Shown here: positions 59,564-64,000 of the stretch, one piece after another
How positions within the stretch are numbered: the first letter of the stretch is position 1
How the letters are laid out: every line of letters starts with the position of its first letter
Assembly (NCBI GenBank): GCA_949879795.1
Contig: CATLBR010000007.1
Span: 58,139-122,138, forward strand
From: an uncultured Hungatella sp.
Lineage (GTDB): Bacteria; Bacillota; Clostridia; Lachnospirales; Lachnospiraceae
Direction of reading: 5' to 3'
DNA: 64,000 nt
Notes under the pieces: generated by a model
What the model saw: the letters and a program-made list of their open reading frames with translations, nothing else
Told to the model about the DNA's origin: nothing
The model's database searches: none
Program-made: the position numbers and the translations under genes

Positions 59564-60709
59564 CTACAGCCCCGCCTCCAGTTCTCCCAATGCTTTCAGA
59601 ACGATCTTTTCGTCTCCCTCAAACATATGGCTGTATCTTTTAAATATGGTTTCCTGTATATCACCCGATACTTTTTCTATCACAGGCAGAGGCACATTTT
59701 TCCTAATAAGATTGCTTATATAAGTATGGCGGAAATCGTGAAGGCGGCACCGCTCTATCCCGGTCTCGCGGCAGGCCTTGGTGATGAGCATGAGACAATT
59801 TCCGTAACCATAGTCAAACACCCGGTCGTTCAGTCTGCCGCCTCTCTCCAGATGGGCATCGCGGTCAGTCATATACAGACGCTTCACCACCTCATTCAGA
59901 GGAATGGTCCGCTTCTTAAAATTTTTTGGTTCTTTTATGGTTCCGTCCACCAACATGGATTTTGTGATTCTAAGACGCATTCCCTGAAACTCTTCAAAGT
60001 CCTGATATGTCAGCGCCAGGCACTCGCCTATGCGTATGCCGGTATAATACAGAATATTAAACATAAACCGGAACTTTGGATACCGGTCTACCCCCAGCCT
60101 CACAAACTTAGCCTCATCAAAAAAATTATCCAGTTTCATCCACTCTTCATGGGTAAGAATCCTCACCGCGTCTGTCGTTTTTGTTTTTATATTATCTGCC
60201 CTGTGCAGCGGATTATCGTTAATCAGACGTTTCTTATAGACAAGATCTATAAGTTTTCGGAATGTGGCATTGATGGAGTGCAGCGTCTCTTCCGAATAGC
60301 CATGTTCCCGGCAGTCGCTGAACACTTTATAGTATATCTCCTCCGTGATGTCTTTAATCCTGGTCTCAAGAGGGAGAAACTGGCCAATCATCTTCAGCTG
60401 CTGTTCTGTATTCCTGATCGTGGTGGGGCTAAAATTCCTGGCCTGGGCTCTCACCGTCCACAGCTCAAAAGCTCCCTGGAGGGTGATATCCTTATCCTCC
60501 ACCTTCCCCGCGTCCATCCTCATCTTCGCCAGCTCCTCCTTGGCCTCCGCAAGTGTAGCGATGCCGTACTTCCACCTGGCCTTGTATTTGTTCCTCTGCG
60601 CAAGCGGGTCATAAATCTTATAATTGTACTTCACATCATACTTTTTTGTGTTCTGGTTAAGGTATATATTTTTGTATTTTGTCGTTACCCGTTTTGTCTG
60701 TCCGCCCAT
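59564..60709 (-). CDS. Tyrosine recombinase (phage-integrase family)
   Basis: 381 residues behind AAAGGAG. The N-terminal ~60 residues are an arm-binding-like region (YKNIYLNQNTKKYDVKYNYK), followed by a SAM-like core-binding domain (TLQGAFELWTVRAQARNFSP) and the catalytic domain. The catalytic residues visible are Arg in YYTGIRIGECLAL, His-x-x-Arg in LHDFRHTY, and the Tyr in FKRYSHMF. The usual GH/GW before the tyrosine reads SGD. It could excise/integrate an element or invert DNA nearby. The flanking TATACGAAT repeats and adjacent inverted gene pair favour a local target. Confidence 0.88.
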   Translation of the reverse strand: MGGQTKRVTTKYKNIYLNQNTKKYDVKYNYKIYDPLAQRNKYKARWKYGIATLAEAKEELAKMRMDAGKVEDKDITLQGAFELWTVRAQARNFSPTTIRNTEQQLKMIGQFLPLETRIKDITEEIYYKVFSDCREHGYSEETLHSINATFRKLIDLVYKKRLINDNPLHRADNIKTKTTDAVRILTHEEWMKLDNFFDEAKFVRLGVDRYPKFRFMFNILYYTGIRIGECLALTYQDFEEFQGMRLRITKSMLVDGTIKEPKNFKKRTIPLNEVVKRLYMTDRDAHLERGGRLNDRVFDYGYGNCLMLITKACRETGIERCRLHDFRHTYISNLIRKNVPLPVIEKVSGDIQETIFKRYSHMFEGDEKIVLKALGELEAGL

Positions 60710-60757
60710 ACCAGAAATCTCCTTTCATATACCTGCGTTTTATACTGTTTCACCTTT

Positions 60758-60786
60758 ATAATACTACGAATTCTATACGAATACAA
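60758..60786 (-). promoter_or_regulatory. Integrase promoter overlapped by repeats
   Basis: TTGTAT (60781-60786) and TATTAT (60758-60763) on the minus strand, 17-base spacer. Two TACGAAT repeats lie within the spacer, so a protein bound there would block transcription. Confidence 0.6.
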
Positions 60787-60801
60787 TACTAATATACGAA
60801 T
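60764..60801 (+). repeat. TATACGAAT repeats upstream of the integrase gene
   Basis: One partial (CTACGAAT, ending 60771) and two exact (60774-60782 and 60793-60801) copies of the element found on the other side of the gene, with starts about 10 and 19 bases apart. Confidence 0.75.
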
Positions 60802-60851
60802 TTATCCTTTCTATTATCAAAATATTCCTTTAATTTACCTACATTTTTTAT

Positions 60852-60880
60852 TTATAATTATTTATATAAGGAAGTATAAT
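60852..60880 (+). promoter_or_regulatory. Possible promoter of the wall-binding gene
   Basis: TATAAT at 60875-60880 with a weak TTATAA 17 bases upstream; about 70 bases before the ATG. Confidence 0.4.
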
Positions 60881-60949
60881 TACCTCGTAATGCAATAGGG
60901 ATTTCTGATAAGAAAACCCAAAAAACGGAAAAAGGAGAGTGCATTCATT

Positions 60950-62413
60950 ATGAGAAAGCAAACGAAATTAGTTGCGGTATTATCCGCGGCTGCTCTGTTG
61001 GCTATCGGTGCATCCATGACTTCCTTCGCAGCCGGATGGACGCAGGAGGATGGAACATGGGTATATCTTGACAGCTCAGGAGACAGGGTTACAGACACAT
61101 GGAAGAAGTCAGCTAACAGCTACTTCTACCTGAACGAGGACGGCGAGATGGCCGTAGATTCCGTGATCGAGGATGGAGATTACAAGTACTATGTAGATGC
61201 CAGCGGCGCAAGAGTTGTCAATAAGTGGATTTCTGTTGACAATGTAGAAGATGAAACTATCGGCGCTAATGATGACATCTCTACTATCTGGTACTACTTC
61301 GGTTCCAACGGCAGGGCTTACAGGGATAATGATAAGACTGTTGACGGAAAGAAATACATCTTTGACGACAATGGTTACATGATCTCCGGATGGTACAATT
61401 ATGAAGATAATTGGTATTATCTGGGCGAAGAGAACGAAGGCTGGGCATACACCGGATGGCAGTATCTTGAGCCCGAAGAGAATATGACTCCTGACAACGG
61501 CGAGTATGATGATGAGGAATGGTTCTACTTCAAACCGGCCACCGGCAAGGGGTATAAAGGTAAACGTTACTATATTGACGGCAAATACTATGCTTTTGAT
61601 GACAATGGTGTAATGCTGAACAAATGGGCAGTTGGTACGCCTGGTTTATCAGATGATGATGTAAATAGTAAATATGCCAATATGGCAACAACACCTGCGG
61701 CTCGTTATAGCGAGAGTGGTGCTTTGGCAACCGGATGGTTATATGCATATGCGGTTGATGATCCAGATGAGGAAAAAGATGACCAGTTCTGGTACTACTT
61801 AGACAACAAGGGAGTTCCGTTTAACCTTGGCAGTATAGATGCGATTGAAAAGGGATATCCCAATGTTAAGGCGGACAAGAAAAATAACGATACTTGGGAT
61901 ATCGATAAGGTTTCCGGTATAGCTGCGAAGGTAATCAAGAGTAAGACTTATCTGTTCGATGGGAACGGTAAGATGCAGACCGGTGTATTCAAAATCAAGA
62001 GTACTGTAGGTCGTGTAGGTGGTTCTGATCTTAAATCTGGCATATACTACTTCACTAAGGGCGGCGGCTCTTCAGAAGGATCCATGGTAACTGGTAAGGC
62101 TACTGTAAACTACGATGGCGATACCTACAACTACTACTTCCAGAAGAATGGCCAGGCATACGAGAATCAGATTGTTGATGGTACTCTGTACGGCATTGAT
62201 GGCGAGAGAAAAGATGCTACGGATGGCAATACTTATGAAGTATATCCTCTTCCGGCGGATGTCTATAATAAAGCTGGGGATACGAAGTTAGTAGATGCCG
62301 GTACGACTGTAATCGTCAATGCCAATGGCAAGATTAAGCAGAGCGGAAATGTCAAGATTGATGGCGAAAAGTATAGCGTTGAAAAATATGTCGCTACAAA
62401 GGTAGTTGAGTAA
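60950..62413 (+). CDS. Large secreted wall-binding repeat protein
   Basis: 487 residues behind AAAGGAG. A signal peptide (MRKQTKLVAVLSAAALLAIG, cleavage likely after SFAA) leads into a long series of choline-binding-type repeats: GWTQEDGTWVYLDSSGDRV, SYFYLNEDGEMAVDSVIEDG, YKYYVDASGARVV and so on, with larger inserts of acidic residues (EDETIGANDDISTIWYYFG). The C-terminal 100 residues form a different beta-rich segment (GGGSSEGSMVTGKATVNYDG to KYVATKVVE). No enzyme domain is seen. It converges with a close paralogue at 62631. Confidence 0.88.
   Translation: MRKQTKLVAVLSAAALLAIGASMTSFAAGWTQEDGTWVYLDSSGDRVTDTWKKSANSYFYLNEDGEMAVDSVIEDGDYKYYVDASGARVVNKWISVDNVEDETIGANDDISTIWYYFGSNGRAYRDNDKTVDGKKYIFDDNGYMISGWYNYEDNWYYLGEENEGWAYTGWQYLEPEENMTPDNGEYDDEEWFYFKPATGKGYKGKRYYIDGKYYAFDDNGVMLNKWAVGTPGLSDDDVNSKYANMATTPAARYSESGALATGWLYAYAVDDPDEEKDDQFWYYLDNKGVPFNLGSIDAIEKGYPNVKADKKNNDTWDIDKVSGIAAKVIKSKTYLFDGNGKMQTGVFKIKSTVGRVGGSDLKSGIYYFTKGGGSSEGSMVTGKATVNYDGDTYNYYFQKNGQAYENQIVDGTLYGIDGERKDATDGNTYEVYPLPADVYNKAGDTKLVDAGTTVIVNANGKIKQSGNVKIDGEKYSVEKYVATKVVE
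61052..61112 (+). repeat. Inverted repeat arm, left
   Basis: These 61 bases within the plus-strand wall-binding gene are an exact reverse complement of 63932-63992 in the minus-strand paralogue. Similarity continues on the downstream side at about 95 percent for over 100 further bases by eye. Confidence 0.85.
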
Positions 62414-62451
62414 TCATGTAATGGCGTTATCTGCTGATCAGTAATAAACGG

Positions 62452-62499
62452 AAAGCTGTTGTTTCACAAAAGAAAAATATGTGGAACAACAGCTTTTTT
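62452..62499 (+). terminator. Rho-independent terminator
   Basis: AAAGCTGTTGTT and AACAACAGCTTTTTT form a 12-base stem 38 bases after the plus-strand gene. Confidence 0.85.
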
Positions 62500-62538
62500 A
62501 CTTAATCTTTTCCGAGAGTGGTGGAGTCGGCGTATTGA

Positions 62539-62614
62539 TGATACAAAGAGAATAATTGTAAAAACCGTTGCCCCATAGATTTATCATCTATGGGGCAACG
62601 GCCTCTTTGTATCA
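62539..62614 (-). terminator. Terminator of the minus-strand wall-binding gene
   Basis: Core CCGTTGCCCCATAGAT/ATCTATGGGGCAACGG (62565-62580, 62586-62601), with TTTTTA following on the minus strand. An outer TGATACAAAGAG/CTCTTTGTATCA pair extends the inverted repeat to 76 bases. Confidence 0.85.
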
Positions 62615-62630
62615 TTGACTATTGATTAGA

Positions 62631-64000
62631 TTATTCCACTACCTCAGTAGCAACATAGTCCTTAACGCTGTACTTCACACCGTCAATCTTAACATTTCCG
62701 GATTTCTTGATCTTGCCGTTGGCATTAATAATTACCTGATCGCCAGCATTCAGACCTACATTGTCACCCTTCTTGTCTACAATTGTACCAGCAGAAGCGG
62801 GAATTGTATACAGCTCATAAGTATTGCCGTCCTCAGCATCTACTCTTTCACCCTTCTCACCATACAGAGTGCCATCGATGATGCTCCACTCATATGCACG
62901 GCCATCCTTGCGGAAGTAGTAGTTGTAGGTATCTCCATCATAGTTTACAGTAGCCTTGCCGGTTACCATGGAGCCCTCTGCAGAACCACCGCCCTTGGTG
63001 AAGTAATAAACACCTGCCTCAAGCGGATCGCTTCCGCGAGATACTTTACCCTGAATGTCGAATACACCAGTCTGCATCTCACCCTTATTGTTGAACAGGT
63101 AAGTCTTGCTCTTGATTACTTTTGCAGCTACGCCATTAACAGCAGTTTTCCAACTTGCGTTATCTTTCTTGCTCACGTTGGTAGCACTGTTAGCGCCAGT
63201 ATCCAGCCCCATATAGTTGAACGGAACACCCTTGCTGTCTAAGTAATACCAGAACTGATCGTCGCCATCCTCATCATTATCCGGATATGCATATAACCAG
63301 CCAGTTGCCTGAGAACCGTCTTCTTTATAGCGGGCAGCTACATCTGTACCGATATTATAGTCGCCAGTTGCTTCCGGTGCACCTGGTGTACCAACTACCC
63401 ATTTGTTCTGCATTACACCGTTGCTGTCGAAGGTATAATATTTGCCATCGATATATTTTCTGGTGCTTACATGTGCCTGGCCGTTAGCCGGCTTGAAGTA
63501 GAACCACTCTTCATCATCGTAGTCACCGCCGTCATCTGCAGTCAGATCCTCTTCCGGCTCAAGGTACTGCCATCCGGTGTATGCCCAGCCTTCGTTCTCA
63601 CCACCCAGATAGTATCTGAAGGTCTTACCTGCATCATCAGTATAGTTCTGCCATCCAGACAGCATATAACCATTCTCGTCAAAGATGTACTTCTTGCCGT
63701 CGACAGTCTTTACTTTGTCTTTGTAAGCCTTGCCGTTGGAACCGAAGTAGTACCAGATAGTAGAGATGTCATCGTTCTCGCCGATGGTCTCGTTATCCTC
63801 GTTGTCAACAGAAATCCACTTGGTGACAGCTCTTGCGCCGCTGGCATCTACATAGTACTTGTCATCTCCGTCCTCGATAACGGAATCTACGGCCATCTCG
63901 CCATCCTCGTTCAGGTAGAAGTAGCTGCTTCCTGACTTCTTCCATGTGTCTGTAACCCTGTCTCCTGAGCTGTCAAGATATACCCATGTTCCGTCCTCCT
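62631..64000 (-). CDS. Wall-binding repeat protein paralogue (5' end outside window)
   Basis: The frame is open from the right edge to a stop at 62631, giving at least 456 residues. It lacks the start, signal peptide and first repeat, which lie beyond 64000. Repeat order matches the protein at 60950: EDGTWVYLDSSGDRV, SYFYLNEDGEMAVDSVIEDG, KYYVDASGARAV, STIWYYFGSNGKAY, then GGGSAEGSMVTGKATVNYDG and the closing DYVATEVVE. It differs in the middle (KTFRYYLGGENEGW insert, VPFNYMGLDTGANSATNVSK). The two genes converge on a 217-base gap holding two terminators. Confidence 0.88.
   Translation of the reverse strand, partial: EDGTWVYLDSSGDRVTDTWKKSGSSYFYLNEDGEMAVDSVIEDGDDKYYVDASGARAVTKWISVDNEDNETIGENDDISTIWYYFGSNGKAYKDKVKTVDGKKYIFDENGYMLSGWQNYTDDAGKTFRYYLGGENEGWAYTGWQYLEPEEDLTADDGGDYDDEEWFYFKPANGQAHVSTRKYIDGKYYTFDSNGVMQNKWVVGTPGAPEATGDYNIGTDVAARYKEDGSQATGWLYAYPDNDEDGDDQFWYYLDSKGVPFNYMGLDTGANSATNVSKKDNASWKTAVNGVAAKVIKSKTYLFNNKGEMQTGVFDIQGKVSRGSDPLEAGVYYFTKGGGSAEGSMVTGKATVNYDGDTYNYYFRKDGRAYEWSIIDGTLYGEKGERVDAEDGNTYELYTIPASAGTIVDKKGDNVGLNAGDQVIINANGKIKKSGNVKIDGVKYSVKDYVATEVVE
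63932..63992 (-). repeat. Inverted repeat arm, right
   Basis: Exact 61-base reverse-complement partner of 61052-61112; the arms are about 2.8 kb apart. Confidence 0.85.

Overview
The window looks like a chromosome segment of a Gram-positive anaerobe of the Lachnospiraceae (Clostridium clostridioforme / Enterocloster / Lacrimispora type). I infer this from the choline-binding-type wall repeats, the strong AGGAGG ribosome binding sites, the small HTH_26-type Xre proteins and the style of the polysaccharide genes; it is not proven. Nearly all of the window is a surface-glycan island built from several modules that differ in base composition, with a defence cassette and a recombinase region inserted in or beside them. 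No rRNA, tRNA or CRISPR array was seen.

Region by region. (1) 1-11243, minus strand: one operon (ThDP-dependent lyase, epimerase/C-methyltransferase fusion, secondary alcohol dehydrogenase, three GT2 proteins). It is followed by a separately promoted, highly structured leader RNA (about 1500-1785) and a WcaJ-type initiating sugar transferase that runs off the left edge. The three sugar enzymes look like a pathway for a branched-chain sugar. (2) 11618-14648: two secreted wall-binding repeat proteins, a zinc-ribbon/coiled-coil protein and a 50-residue coiled-coil protein. (3) 14802-18935: a Wzz-like protein, a second initiating sugar transferase with a long leader, and an AraC-type regulator. 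(4) 19109-24250, plus strand: gmd, fcl, manC and a phosphohexomutase, a full route from mannose-6-P to GDP-L-fucose. (5) 24303-30157, minus: a Wzy-like polymerase, a second Wzz-like protein, and a CsbB-like GT2 with a YfhO-family membrane protein. (6) 30376-34685: two inverted copies of a small Xre regulator with conserved upstream direct repeats, two related hairpins whose stems differ but stay paired, and a Septu-like (PtuA/PtuB) ATPase plus HNH nuclease pair. (7) 35568-49684, minus: a 13-gene capsule-type operon with acyltransferase, two GT4, Wzy, a GT-B-like surface carbohydrate protein and Wzx, then a complete seven-gene set for a CMP-activated nonulosonic acid, most likely legionaminic acid. 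Composition switches sharply inside this operon. (8) 50096-52953: the AmmeMemoRadiSam pair (MEMO-AMMECR1 fusion and radical SAM enzyme) plus an unknown protein. (9) 53100-59369: a second flippase, three glycosyltransferases and a third initiating sugar transferase. (10) 59543-64000: a tyrosine recombinase whose gene is bracketed by TATACGAAT repeats, next to two convergent, closely related wall-binding repeat genes that share a perfect 61-bp inverted match. This arrangement could support DNA inversion.

Together the genes supply the nucleotide sugars (GDP-fucose, CMP-legionaminate, a possible branched sugar), the initiating phosphosugar transferases (three), flippases (two), polymerases (two) and chain-length proteins (two) for at least two surface polysaccharides, and secreted proteins that may attach to the wall or its glycans.
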